Positions 7,666 to 16,043 of a stretch of DNA of 64,000 nucleotides are shown here, in pieces. The stretch covers positions 1-64,000 of the forward strand of contig JAFGHJ010000007.1 in NCBI GenBank assembly GCA_016930175.1, written 5' to 3'. Below the pieces are notes generated by a model, which saw only the letters and a program-made list of their open reading frames with translations, made no database searches and was not told where the DNA came from. This stretch comes from Caldifarciminota bacterium. GTDB lineage: Bacteria > Hydrothermota > UBA3072. Made by a program: the position numbers and the translations under genes. Numbering within the stretch: the first letter of the stretch is position 1; each line of letters starts with the position of its first letter.

Positions 7666-9531
7666 ATGTCAGGAAATAAAAACTCGAAGCAAAAAGTCAA
7701 TTGGTTTGAATGTCGTAGAACCGGCTTCTTCCTTTTCTTTATAATCTTCTGTTCATTATCGGTAATAGCGAAGCCTTCCGGCGGTCCCTATGGGCCAATC
7801 AGACAAAACTACGATTTGCCTGAAGTTACGGGTAAAATTTATTATGTGGCACCGGACGGAAAGGCTGAGAATAAAGGGGAAACGCTGGATAAACCCACAA
7901 CTCTGGAAAAAGCCATAGAGAAAGTGGTAACCGGAGACGCAATCATAATGCGCGGGGGTACATACCGAACCGGAGAACTTGTACTCAACCAGGGAATAAC
8001 CATACAGCCGTATGCCGACGAAAAACCTGTTTTAAAGGGAACATATGTAGCAAAGGAGTGGCAGGATCTCTACGGTTTATGGAAAACCTCCTGGAACCGT
8101 TTATTCCCCGCCAAACCCGATGATTGGTGGTGGCGCGACTGGCATGGTAGAACAACTCCTCTTCATCGTTTTAACAATGATATGGTATTTGTGGACGGTA
8201 AGTTCCTGCAATCAGCCGGGTGGATTGGAGAAGTCGACGAAAATTCTTATTTCATAAACTACGATGAAGGCGAAGTCTATATCGGAGTTAACCCCAATGA
8301 CCATTTGATAGAAATTACCGCTTTTGAAGGAGGTATCTTAAGAACCACCGGAAAAGCTCACGGAAAAATTTCAGACGGAAAAGGACCGGTAATTCGAGGA
8401 ATTACTTTTACCCAGTATGCCAGGAGAGCTATTTTTGTCGAGGGAACATATCCGGAAGGGTTATCTCCCGAATCAGAACACGGAAAGGAAGTGGTAGGAA
8501 CAACTTTAGAACACTGCGAAATTTCCAACTGCTCAAGAGTTGCTGCCAGACTCAGGGGAGACAGTCTTACTCTCAGGCATTGCAAAATTAGCAATACCAG
8601 CACCGAAGGTATTTACATCGAGGCATCAAACGATGTTCTTCTGGAAAAAAATATCTTTACAAAAAACAATATAGAGAGAATCACAGGATACTTCCCCGCG
8701 GCAGTTAAGATTTTCAATCAATCTTACCGTGTTACTTGCCGGGACAATCTTGTTATAGACCTCCCCTATTCAAACGGCATCTGGTACGACGTTGGAAACG
8801 TAGACGGTGTTTTTATCGATAACTGGGTTCAGGATGTAGGTTTAAAAAGAGAATTCTCAAAAGAAAGATTCTGGCCAAGCGATAATGGATTTTTCCTGGA
8901 AATTTCAAAAGGTGTAATTTGCGCGGGGAACGTCTTCGTGAATTGCGACCAGGGTATTTACATACTTAACAGTTCGAATGCCAGGATATACAACAACACA
9001 TTGGTAAACAGTACGGTCACAATTGGTAGAGATACAAGAAGCGCGGAAGCTGACCATTTCGGCTGGCACCCGAGTACCGGTCCAGATGTGGACGAACGGT
9101 ACGGTCATGTATTTGTAAATAATCTACTCGCGGTCGATGAAAACTACGATAGACCACTTTTTGTCGTCTGGCAGGCACCGTCGCTCTGCAAAAAACTTAA
9201 CAAACCCCAATTTAATCAACTCGATTATAACGTGTATGTTCGAAGCGGAGATAAGGTATCTAATCCGTTGATGTGGTGGAGTCCCGCAAAGAATAAAGAA
9301 TGTAGAGTGGAACTCGAATCGCTTGAAGGTTTAAGGAAACTTCATTCTGAATTTTCAGCTAACAGTCAATATTTTATTAGTTATGATGGACCCCTATTTA
9401 AGAGCTGGGAACTGGGAAAATTCGAACTTTCAAGAGATTTTCCGGGAGCTAAACTTCCACCTGAGATAAGAAAACTCCTCGGAATTTCCGAAAACGAGAC
9501 ACCGTTTGTGGGGGCTTACCCGCCGAAGTGA
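7666..9531 (+). CDS. Secreted right-handed beta-helix protein, probably polysaccharide-active
   Basis: 621 residues. After about 22 polar residues a hydrophobic signal segment (about 23-40) is followed by KIYYVAPDGKAENKGETLDKP, a DUF1565-like opening seen in surface parallel beta-helix proteins. Repeated strands with Asn ladders run from about 60 to 480 (for example VIRGITFTQYARRAI, HCEISNCSR, NVFVNCDQGIYILNSSN, RIYNNTLVNS). The fold is that of polysaccharide lyases, GH28-like hydrolases and epimerases, but I cannot place it in one family or name catalytic residues. Its position 14 nt after the GH5 gene suggests action on the same polymer. SD AGAGGTG. Confidence 0.75.
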   Translation: MSGNKNSKQKVNWFECRRTGFFLFFIIFCSLSVIAKPSGGPYGPIRQNYDLPEVTGKIYYVAPDGKAENKGETLDKPTTLEKAIEKVVTGDAIIMRGGTYRTGELVLNQGITIQPYADEKPVLKGTYVAKEWQDLYGLWKTSWNRLFPAKPDDWWWRDWHGRTTPLHRFNNDMVFVDGKFLQSAGWIGEVDENSYFINYDEGEVYIGVNPNDHLIEITAFEGGILRTTGKAHGKISDGKGPVIRGITFTQYARRAIFVEGTYPEGLSPESEHGKEVVGTTLEHCEISNCSRVAARLRGDSLTLRHCKISNTSTEGIYIEASNDVLLEKNIFTKNNIERITGYFPAAVKIFNQSYRVTCRDNLVIDLPYSNGIWYDVGNVDGVFIDNWVQDVGLKREFSKERFWPSDNGFFLEISKGVICAGNVFVNCDQGIYILNSSNARIYNNTLVNSTVTIGRDTRSAEADHFGWHPSTGPDVDERYGHVFVNNLLAVDENYDRPLFVVWQAPSLCKKLNKPQFNQLDYNVYVRSGDKVSNPLMWWSPAKNKECRVELESLEGLRKLHSEFSANSQYFISYDGPLFKSWELGKFELSRDFPGAKLPPEIRKLLGISENETPFVGAYPPK

Positions 9532-9541
9532 GGCTTTAATC

Positions 9542-9697
9542 TCACACAGAGCCACAGAGAGCACAAAGATTTAAATTGTTGGCCTGTTGGTCAGTTAGTC
9601 GGTTAGGCTGTTTTTTTACCCTCCCAACACACCGACCCACTAACTTTACTAATTTTGGGCCAATGACTGAAGACCAGTGACTGGTGACTATTGACTA
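9542..9697. repeat. Word repeats between convergent genes
   Basis: CACACAGAGCCACAGAGAGC begins 10 nt after the plus-strand stop and reads away from it. Then GTTGG/GTTAG words (about 9578-9612) can pair imperfectly with CCCAACACACCGACCCAC (about 9626-9645) across a T-run. A third run contains the palindrome ACCAGTGACTGGT (9673-9685). Confidence 0.65.
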
Positions 9698-9702
9698 ATT
9701 TC

Positions 9703-10167
9703 CTAAATTTGTTCCTTCAGTTTTTTTGCGAAAGTCTGCGCCTTTTGCAAATCTTTCTTATTCGGTCTTCCTTTGTTTACTCCGCCAAAAAAATATTTTA
9801 AAATACTATAATCTGTAAATCCTTTGCAATGAAACTCTCCGATTATGTCAAACCCTTTTTTAAGCAGTTTATCCCTGAGTGCTTTATGCATAACTGACAT
9901 ACGAATCATCGAGGTAGAAAAGATAAAGGCTTTTTTACCATTTTGCGTTTCGAATTTCTCCGCTAAATCGAGCAAATTTTTGTGATGCGCACCTCCGTAA
10001 ATTCCCGAACCAAAGCCAATAAAATCATAATCGGGAATAGTACTTTCATTAAAATCTCGCGGTTTTATGATTTCCGCTTCTAATACTTCACCGATTGCCC
10101 GGGCGATCTTCAAGGTGTTATCATGATGCACAGATTCGCAAATTATAATCATTTTTTTGTTCTCCAT
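9703..10167 (-). CDS. Flavodoxin-domain protein
   Basis: 154 residues from the ATG at 10167, chosen because AGGAGATAAAAAT lies directly upstream; a start six codons earlier would place this SD inside the gene. Flavodoxin fold: the first strand MIIICES plus the following loop VHHDNTLKIARAI matches the phosphate-binding loop, and DFIGFGSGIYGGAHHKNLL matches the isoalloxazine-binding region of the HemG/flavodoxin_5 group. It likely binds FMN in the cytoplasm; the electron partner is unknown. It lies 26 nt after the GrpB-like gene on the same transcript. Confidence 0.8.
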   Translation of the reverse strand: MENKKMIIICESVHHDNTLKIARAIGEVLEAEIIKPRDFNESTIPDYDFIGFGSGIYGGAHHKNLLDLAEKFETQNGKKAFIFSTSMIRMSVMHKALRDKLLKKGFDIIGEFHCKGFTDYSILKYFFGGVNKGRPNKKDLQKAQTFAKKLKEQI

Positions 10168-10193
10168 ATTTTTATCTCCTACCAAGCAAAGAG

Positions 10194-10775
10194 CTATCTT
10201 TTCGTTTCGTAATATTTCTTTGCTTTTTCGGTAATAGAATGGATAAATTCGCCTTTTTCTTCTGTGTATCTGACTCTATTATTTGGATACTTTCTCGACA
10301 GTTCAATTTTTAAATCATTATAGCGTTCAGCTACTTTTGGAAATTCCTTCAGATAATCTCTAAAGTAAATTCTATCCCACAAATCCGAGTCTGCTTCAAC
10401 CATGTGTATATGATGTGTGCGTTTGCCTTCTGAATCTCGCTTTATAAACCACACGTAATAAGGCGGGCCACTATCTCCAAAAGCCGGACGGTAGAAATAT
10501 TCATATCCTTCGGCTTCCAAAACAGGCACAATTCTCCTTTTAGTTTCTTCTAAGCTCGTCACTTCAACTAAAATATCTATAACCGGTTTTGCAGAAAGAC
10601 CCGGTACTGCCGTGCTTCCAAAATGCTCAATCCTTTTTATTAAATTCCGGGAAAATCTCTCGTGAAGAAAACCGGCTTCTTCTTCGAACATTTTTGGCCA
10701 TACCACTTGATAAGGAACGATGGATATTTCCTCTTTTACTAATTCCTCGATTCGCTTTCTTAGTTTATCGTCCAT
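10194..10775 (-). CDS. GrpB-like (UPF0157) nucleotidyltransferase-fold protein
   Basis: 193 residues. The core IEHFGSTAVPGLSAKPVIDILVEV (about 47-70) is the defining GrpB/UPF0157 motif; GS plus the D-x-D-like VIDILVEV segment belong to a nucleotidyltransferase-like fold. The later motif HHIHMVE is also conserved. The biochemical role of this widespread family is not established. A domain fused to CoaE in actinobacteria is related, but here the protein stands alone. First gene of a two-gene unit with the flavodoxin; promoter at 10836-10863. Confidence 0.85.
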   Translation of the reverse strand: MDDKLRKRIEELVKEEISIVPYQVVWPKMFEEEAGFLHERFSRNLIKRIEHFGSTAVPGLSAKPVIDILVEVTSLEETKRRIVPVLEAEGYEYFYRPAFGDSGPPYYVWFIKRDSEGKRTHHIHMVEADSDLWDRIYFRDYLKEFPKVAERYNDLKIELSRKYPNNRVRYTEEKGEFIHSITEKAKKYYETKR

Positions 10776-10835
10776 ATAGAAATGTCCTACAATCTATTAA
10801 AAACAAGTAATCATTAATAAATAGATTATTTTAAT

Positions 10836-10863
10836 ATACTATATTTTACACTGCCTATGTCAA
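10836..10863 (-). promoter_or_regulatory. Promoter of the GrpB-flavodoxin unit
   Basis: Minus strand TTGACA (10863-10858), 16 nt, TAGTAT (10841-10836). Confidence 0.6.
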
Positions 10864-10910
10864 GGAGGGATTCTTGTAAAGAAACTTGAAAATTCGTAGA
10901 TATTTTAATC

Positions 10911-10984
10911 TGTCGGAGTGTTAGCCTGTAAGTGAATCGGGCTACTTTCACCCACCAACCCGCTTACAGACCAACACACTGACA
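10911..10984. repeat. Long imperfect inverted repeat from GTTAG-type words
   Basis: Arms 10911-10932 and 10963-10984: 18 Watson-Crick pairs plus one G-U of 22, around a 30-nt loop that holds further CGGG/CCCG complementarity. It lies between the peroxiredoxin stop and the next gene's promoter and may act as a bidirectional stop, but no T-run follows. Confidence 0.75.
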
Positions 10985-11025
10985 AAATTAGCAACTAAGA
11001 ATTCTGAATTAACGTGGCTTTTACT

Positions 11026-11679
11026 TTATTTTAAGGGCTTGTGACAGAACCACCAATCAAAGCATTTAAGACTTTTATCTTTTAATCTTTCCCTGGCGGT
11101 TTTTTCATCTTTTGCCGGCGAAACGATAATTCTATCTTTTATCAATTCATTGTCGGGCCAACCGGCCGGAACAGCACCCTGTTTATCGGAAATCTGCAGT
11201 GCCTTAACCGCCCTAACCACTTCATCCATGTTTCTGCCGACTTCCTGAGGATAGTACATAATAAGCCTCACTATACCCTTAGGATCTACGATAAAAACAG
11301 CTCTTACAGTGTTTGTTCCTTTTCCGGGATGAAGCATTCCCAACTTTAAAGCGATCGCGTCGTTTGCGGCTATTATAGGGAATTCGATTTCAATACCGAG
11401 TTCTTTTTTAATCCACTCGACCCATTTCATGTGAGAGAATACCTGATCTACGGACATACCGACAAGACCGCAATCCATCTTTTTAAATTCCTTAAATCTT
11501 TTCTGGAAAGCAACAAACTCCGTCGTGCAAACCGGCGTGAAATCTGCCGGATGACTAAACAAAACAAACCATTTCCCCTTAAAATCATCAGGAAGATTCA
11601 TCTGCCCGTGAGTAGTCTGAACTCTCAATTCGGGAAAACCGTCACCGAGTAAAGGCATATTAAATTCACGTTCCGCCAT
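11026..11679 (-). CDS. Peroxiredoxin, Prx6-type with C-terminal cysteines
   Basis: 217 residues. Peroxidatic C51 lies in [12 protein letters not shown], and the family arginine is in the segment [11 protein letters not shown]. Two more cysteines, C206 and C212, sit in the extended C-terminus (KCFDWWFC). This spacing closely matches the archaeal thiol peroxidase of Aeropyrum pernix (known cysteines near 50, 207 and 213). It reduces H2O2 or organic peroxides with an unknown thiol donor in the cytoplasm. No ahpF or thioredoxin gene is adjacent. The SD AGGAGG lies 6-7 nt before the ATG; own promoter upstream. Confidence 0.93.
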   Translation of the reverse strand: MAEREFNMPLLGDGFPELRVQTTHGQMNLPDDFKGKWFVLFSHPADFTPVCTTEFVAFQKRFKEFKKMDCGLVGMSVDQVFSHMKWVEWIKKELGIEIEFPIIAANDAIALKLGMLHPGKGTNTVRAVFIVDPKGIVRLIMYYPQEVGRNMDEVVRAVKALQISDKQGAVPAGWPDNELIKDRIIVSPAKDEKTARERLKDKSLKCFDWWFCHKPLK

Positions 11680-11697
11680 AACTCCTCCTTTTTTGTA

Positions 11698-11728
11698 ATT
11701 ATAATAACAATAAATATAAATTTGTCAA
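11698..11728 (-). promoter_or_regulatory. Possible promoter of the peroxiredoxin gene
   Basis: Minus strand TTGACA (11728-11723) and TATAAT (11703-11698) with an unusually long 19-nt spacer. Confidence 0.4.
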
Positions 11729-11776
11729 GCGTTCAAAGTTGTAATGATTACAAATTTTTAAAATTAACTACAGGGG

Positions 11777-11882
11777 GACAAAAAGCGCAGGATCATATAG
11801 GTGCAAGCCTATATAAAAGCTCTAATATTTTGTCGCTCAGCAAACTAGAAACGAAAAGAATCCTGTGATAAGTTTGTAGCTG
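11777..11882 (+). ncRNA. Candidate structured RNA with pseudoknot; strand uncertain
   Basis: Three helices and one crossing helix can be drawn. GACAAAA (11777-11783) pairs with TTTTGTC (11828-11834). A hairpin forms from ATATAGG (11795-11801) and CCTATAT (11808-11814) with loop TGCAAG. CAGCAAACT (11838-11846) pairs with AGTTTG (11871-11876) and CTG (11880-11882) around a TAG bulge. CGCAGGAT (11786-11793) pairs with ATCCTGTG (11860-11867), which links the first domain to the loop of the third. Unpaired stretches are A-rich on the plus strand, which favours that orientation. I could not match it to any riboswitch or ribozyme I know. Confidence 0.4.
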
Positions 11883-11898
11883 CTATTGGTTATATAGC

Positions 11899-12432
11899 TT
11901 AGAGAACAAAAGCTATAACAATACTAAAGAATTTCATGTTGCTATTTGTTGTAGTAAGCTCACCTTCGACATTTATGTGATTAGAGGCATTATACCCTGC
12001 CCCAATTCCAAAGGAAGGACCTGTCTCTTTATATAACTTTTCCATATTCTCGATTCTTTCAATTTTCGTCTCACTTGTAAAACCTATTTTGCACTTCATG
12101 TATACTTCGTTGATCGGTATTGTTCTTACTACACCGTATACACCGAGTGTCCTTATGTGCGCTCTGTCCCCGGGAAAGCCACTCACATAATCTCCGCCGA
12201 AGCAACCGATATTGAAATCCTCTTCAAATCCTGCTTCGACATACTTGTTTCCAATGGGTATGATGCAGCCACCGGTTCCTCCGAGAGAAAAAATATTCAA
12301 AGAATTCTTTTCTAAAGCAAAAGTACCGGATTTGAGACCTATATACCCTTTTATTTTTCCTTCCTCTGCATATCCTGCAATTGCAGTGAAACAAAAGATT
12401 CCAAACATCATGATTAAAATATATTTTTTCAT
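11899..12432 (-). CDS. Small outer-membrane beta-barrel protein
   Basis: 177 residues from the ATG at 12432, placed by AAAGGAGC and by a clean signal peptide MKKYILIMMFGIFCFTAIAG (cleaved near YAEE). The remainder alternates hydrophobic and polar residues with Gly/aromatic turns (GYIGLKSGTFAL, KYVEAGFEEDFNIG, IGAGYNASNHINVEGEL) and ends in a hydrophobic strand closing with L, as in eight-stranded OMP barrels. No enzymatic motif. It starts 41 nt after threonine synthase, so it may share that transcript. Function unknown. Confidence 0.65.
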   Translation of the reverse strand: MKKYILIMMFGIFCFTAIAGYAEEGKIKGYIGLKSGTFALEKNSLNIFSLGGTGGCIIPIGNKYVEAGFEEDFNIGCFGGDYVSGFPGDRAHIRTLGVYGVVRTIPINEVYMKCKIGFTSETKIERIENMEKLYKETGPSFGIGAGYNASNHINVEGELTTTNSNMKFFSIVIAFVL

Positions 12433-12473
12433 ACAAGCTCCTTTAATTTTAACTGACAGTGAATCTTTCACAG

Positions 12474-13838
12474 TCAAGATAATAAATATTCCTTAAAAGC
12501 TTCATAATCATTAGGCAAATGCTCAGGTTCGATAACTCTCTTGTCTATATCCACCAGTGACGGGTGAGATTCTGGAGTTATTTTAAGAGTTTCTTCTATT
12601 ATCTCCGGAAATTTAGAAGGATGAGCAGTTTCAAAACACACGGCAGGCTTATCTGTCTTTTTATAATGATTCATTAAAGCTGCAACACCTACTGCACCGT
12701 GCGGTTCAAGCAATACATTGTAATCTTCATAAATTTCCTTTATGGTTTTCACAGTTTCTTCATCGCTAATAGAAACAGAATACAAATTCTTTTTCATTTT
12801 CGCGACATCCGGTTCTCTGTGGACACCTCCCTCTTTATCGACTATACCTCCGTAAAGGTTGAAATATCTGGCAAGGTTACTTGGATTCCCGACATTCATC
12901 GCATTGGAAAGGCATTTACGAGACGGCTCTACTTTTTCATAAACCCCGCTATTAAGGAACTTCGGGAACTCATCGTTTTCATTGGTGGCTATTATGAGTG
13001 GACTAACCGGCAAACCCATTCTGCGCGCAATTTCGCATCCAAGAGAATTTCCAAAGTTGCCGGACGGAACCGAAAAAATAACCGGACGGACTTCACCTAC
13101 CATATTTATATAAGAATAAAAGTAATAAACTATCTGAGGTAGAATTCTTCCTATGTTAATCGAATTCGCGGAGGTTAAATTTAAACTCTTAAGCTCGGAA
13201 TCACCGAATGCCAGTTTTACAAGTCTCTGGCAGTCATCGAATTTGCCGTCAATAGCTATGGTAGTCGTATTATCGCCTATAGCATTTAATTGTTTTCTCT
13301 GTCCCTCACTGACTTCCAATTCAGGATAAAGAATATATACTTTAATACCTTCCAAACCTTTATAAGCCGTGCCTATCGCACTCCCGGTATCTCCGGAAGT
13401 CGCCACCAGAACGGTTATTTCCTGATTCTCTTCCTTCAATTCTTCCATCAATCTCGACATAATCTGAGCGGCAAAATCTTTAAACGAGGCGGTAGGACCC
13501 TGGTCCATTCTGGCAAGATAAATTTCTCCGGTAATCTTTTCAATTGGTATACCAAAAGTGTAGGCGTCGTTGCAAATCTCCCTTAGCTTTTCATCGCTTA
13601 TATCATCTTTTAAATATTTCTTAAGTATTTCAAAAGCAACTTCAGGATAAGGTCTACCCTTAAGCGACAATATCTCTTCTTTGTACAATTCAGGCAAACA
13701 ATTCGGCATAAAAAGTCCGTTATCCGGAGCCTGACCCATAAAAAGAGCTTCTTTAAAGGTAACCTCTCCTTTAAAACCTTCGACCTTTTCCGTATTTAAT
13801 TCTCTATTTGTACTGTAATATAAAATCCTATTACCCAC
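12474..13838 (-). CDS. thrC: Threonine synthase
   Basis: 454 residues. Converts O-phosphohomoserine to threonine (PLP enzyme, last step of threonine biosynthesis). K120 in GPTASFKDFAAQ carries PLP; VATSGDTGSAI and SVPSGNFGN are the phosphate and cofactor loops. The N-terminal domain (YYSTNRE, VTFKEALFMGQAPDNGLFMP) is the standard thrC form. Start is GTG at 13838: AAGGAGAT lies 5 nt upstream, and an ATG in between is followed at once by a stop in its frame. No other threonine genes are in the window. Confidence 0.96.
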   Translation of the reverse strand: MGNRILYYSTNRELNTEKVEGFKGEVTFKEALFMGQAPDNGLFMPNCLPELYKEEILSLKGRPYPEVAFEILKKYLKDDISDEKLREICNDAYTFGIPIEKITGEIYLARMDQGPTASFKDFAAQIMSRLMEELKEENQEITVLVATSGDTGSAIGTAYKGLEGIKVYILYPELEVSEGQRKQLNAIGDNTTTIAIDGKFDDCQRLVKLAFGDSELKSLNLTSANSINIGRILPQIVYYFYSYINMVGEVRPVIFSVPSGNFGNSLGCEIARRMGLPVSPLIIATNENDEFPKFLNSGVYEKVEPSRKCLSNAMNVGNPSNLARYFNLYGGIVDKEGGVHREPDVAKMKKNLYSVSISDEETVKTIKEIYEDYNVLLEPHGAVGVAALMNHYKKTDKPAVCFETAHPSKFPEIIEETLKITPESHPSLVDIDKRVIEPEHLPNDYEAFKEYLLS

Positions 13839-13910
13839 TACATCTCCTTCTTTTGAAAATCAAAATATATTATTTATTTTTTATCAAAAAACAATATAGA
13901 GATATTTTAA

Positions 13911-13970
13911 TTTGTTAGTCAGTTGGTTCGTTGGTCTGTGGGTATGCAAAAAACGGACTAACAGACTAAC
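13911..13970. repeat. GTTAG/CTAAC inverted word repeat
   Basis: GTTGGTCTGT (13930-13939) pairs with ACAGACTAAC (13961-13970) with one G-U. Flanking GTTAGTC words extend the match imperfectly. It lies between two minus-strand genes. Confidence 0.6.
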
Positions 13971-13996
13971 AATGTCCATATTTAATTCAAAAAAAA

Positions 13997-14503
13997 CTAA
14001 ATGTCGATCTCTGCAGGGTCTTCTTTTGCCGGGACAACTCCCCACTCCTGGTCTTCATAATCAAAATCCGCAATTTTATCAATAGGCAACTTCATGTATT
14101 TACCATAAGCCTCCGCAGCTATTTCTCCGCTTTTCAACTTTATCTCACCGTTACCTTCATATATTCGGCTTGTTTCTCTACTTACACGAGCTTTAACTTT
14201 TATCTCCCGACCGAGCGGCACAGGTTTCTTAAAACGGACATTGAATTCGACGGTAACAAACCAGACATCTTCTTCATAGCCAATCATAACGGCTCTTCCT
14301 ATCGTTTCATCCAGGATAGCCGAAATGATTCCTCCGTGAAGACGCCCCGGATAACCCTGATGCTCTTCTATCGGCTTAAAAATTCCAACCAGTTCATTAT
14401 TTTCCAATTCATAAAAACGAGCTTTAAGACCCAGACTGTTTTTCAGTCCGCATACAAGACACATCTTCGAATTCGGCTGCTTCCTTATGACTTTTCTTTT
14501 CAT
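13997..14503 (-). CDS. PaaI-type hotdog thioesterase
   Basis: 168 residues from the ATG at 14503 (a TTG at 14521 has no ribosome site). A single hotdog domain of the PaaI/4HBT group: LHGGIISAILDETIGRAVM (about 60-78) is the signature, with the conserved HGG and D/E of the active site. A short Cys pair near the N-terminus (MCLVCGLKNSLGL) is common in this subgroup. Probably hydrolyses an acyl-CoA in the cytoplasm; the substrate cannot be read from sequence. No clear promoter seen. Confidence 0.82.
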   Translation of the reverse strand: MKRKVIRKQPNSKMCLVCGLKNSLGLKARFYELENNELVGIFKPIEEHQGYPGRLHGGIISAILDETIGRAVMIGYEEDVWFVTVEFNVRFKKPVPLGREIKVKARVSRETSRIYEGNGEIKLKSGEIAAEAYGKYMKLPIDKIADFDYEDQEWGVVPAKEDPAEIDI

Positions 14504-14698
14504 TGTAAATTCCCATTTCAAAATACGAATTATTTATTTTATCGCAAGAGCCCTACAATAAACAAAAAGACTCTTACACTAGAGAAGAAAGAAATTATTT
14601 AGAAAATATAGAACTTATAGTTTTTATTTTTTTGTATTCATTGATTTATGGCTGGCGACTGGTGACGACTAATTTTCCAAATGCCGAATTAAGGAAAA

Positions 14699-15856
14699 TC
14701 ACCATATAATAAGCTTTTCTATGTTTTCCTGGGCTCTCTTGATACCCTCCTGCGCATAATTAATCCATTTAGGATCACTTGTCTTAGTTATTGCTTCTTC
14801 CCAGATTCTTATAGCCTCATCAAAGTTTTCTTTTGCCGGTCTTGCCTGCCTATTATCCATATAATTTGAACCTAAACGATAATAGTATTCTCCGTAAAGA
14901 GCAAATAAAATATAATCGTTAGGATCGATAGAAAAACCCTTATCCATATATCTTTTAACGGCAGGAAGATTCTTCCTGGTAAGCTCAAGATTAATTAACT
15001 GATAATATACGCTTAGATTTTCAGGAGCGATTTCTAAAGCTTCATTATAGTAAATGTAGGCTTTTTGATACTGCTTCATTTTCAGGTAAGCATTGCCAAT
15101 CAGCAATCTGCTGGAAACGTGTTCGGGAATTATCTTTATTATAGATTTATACTCTTCAATACCGTTTTCGTACTCGCCGAGTTCCATGTAACATTCAGCA
15201 ATTAATTTAATAACTTCTATATCGTCAGCAAAAAATTCCTTAGCTTTTTTTAACAACTCAATTGCTTCTCGGTAACGTTCAAGCTTAAACAAAAGATTTC
15301 CATATCTGAAAGCTATTCCACCATTATCAGGATCATATTGGTACGCTGTTTTATAATTTTCCAAAGCCTTATCGTTTTTGCCTTTTGCTTCAAGGAAACT
15401 GGCATACATGTCATAACTGTTAGCATCTGTGGGATTTTTTTCTATGACATCTAAAAAAAGCTGTTCAGCTTCTTCAGATTGACCCGTCATATCCAACAGA
15501 GATGCGTAAGCCAATGCTATTTTACGATTGCTCTCCGGCTCAGAAAAACAACCAAAGGTTTCCTTACAGATTGCCAAAGCTTTACTCGTGTCTCCCACTA
15601 TAAGATAGACCTCTTTTAACGCAAGATAAGCGTCTACATAGGTGGGATCGGCTTTAACGGCTTTTTCAAGAAGAGGAATTGCTTCATCATAATTCTTCTG
15701 TTTAATATGTTCATAAGCAAAACTAAAATATCTTTCCGCCTCGGAGACTTCATGTACTTCAGACTCTTTTATCTCTTCCTCCTTTTCGCTGGTAGATGCA
15801 CAGCTTACCAGAACAAGTAATAAAAGGAGAAGAAAAAACACCTTAAGAATTTTCAT
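14699..15856 (-). CDS. TPR-repeat lipoprotein
   Basis: 385 residues. Lipoprotein signal with lipobox LVSC (C19), an acidic linker (about 22-40), then about nine tetratricopeptide repeats through residue 375, with the usual W/L/G/Y/A/P pattern (for example AIPLLEKAVKADPTYVDAYLALKEVY). Such proteins scaffold envelope complexes; no partner gene is adjacent. A 7-bp inverted repeat (ATTTTCC 14672-14678 with GGAAAAT 14693-14699) sits right at the stop codon but lacks a T-run. Promoter at 15908-15936; SD AAAGGAGG. Confidence 0.88.
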   Translation of the reverse strand: MKILKVFFLLLLLLVLVSCASTSEKEEEIKESEVHEVSEAERYFSFAYEHIKQKNYDEAIPLLEKAVKADPTYVDAYLALKEVYLIVGDTSKALAICKETFGCFSEPESNRKIALAYASLLDMTGQSEEAEQLFLDVIEKNPTDANSYDMYASFLEAKGKNDKALENYKTAYQYDPDNGGIAFRYGNLLFKLERYREAIELLKKAKEFFADDIEVIKLIAECYMELGEYENGIEEYKSIIKIIPEHVSSRLLIGNAYLKMKQYQKAYIYYNEALEIAPENLSVYYQLINLELTRKNLPAVKRYMDKGFSIDPNDYILFALYGEYYYRLGSNYMDNRQARPAKENFDEAIRIWEEAITKTSDPKWINYAQEGIKRAQENIEKLIIW

Positions 15857-15907
15857 TTTTTATCCTCCTTTCCTGAATATAAAGATTCCTTTTTTATCCA
15901 TATTATA

Positions 15908-15936
15908 AAAATAAATAAAATAATCATTAGAGTCAA
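15908..15936 (-). promoter_or_regulatory. Promoter of the TPR lipoprotein gene
   Basis: Minus strand TTGACT (15936-15931), 17 nt, TATTTT (15913-15908). Confidence 0.6.
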
Positions 15937-15971
15937 GAGGGCTTTTATTTAAGATTTAGGAAGTCGAGCGG

Positions 15972-15994
15972 GGAGTTTTGTACGCTTTGTGGTT
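15972..15994. repeat. CTTTGTGG element near the GH16 stop
   Basis: GCTTTGTGGTTAAAA on the plus strand. Relative to the minus-strand GH16 gene (stop at 16044) it reads away as AACCACAAAG. Confidence 0.5.
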
Positions 15995-16043
15995 AAAAAA
16001 ATTAAACATCTTCTATATATAATAACTAACAGACAAAATACAG

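Noticed and set aside
11777-11882. Match of the structured element to hammerhead or twister ribozymes
   Set aside because: No CUGANGA/GAAA core for hammerhead. The hairpin loop TGCAAG and the following ATAAAAG recall twister, but the internal-loop bases required around the cleavage site are absent.
13997-14521. TTG at 14521 as start of the thioesterase
   Set aside because: No ribosome site upstream. The ATG at 14503 gives the normal family N-terminus.
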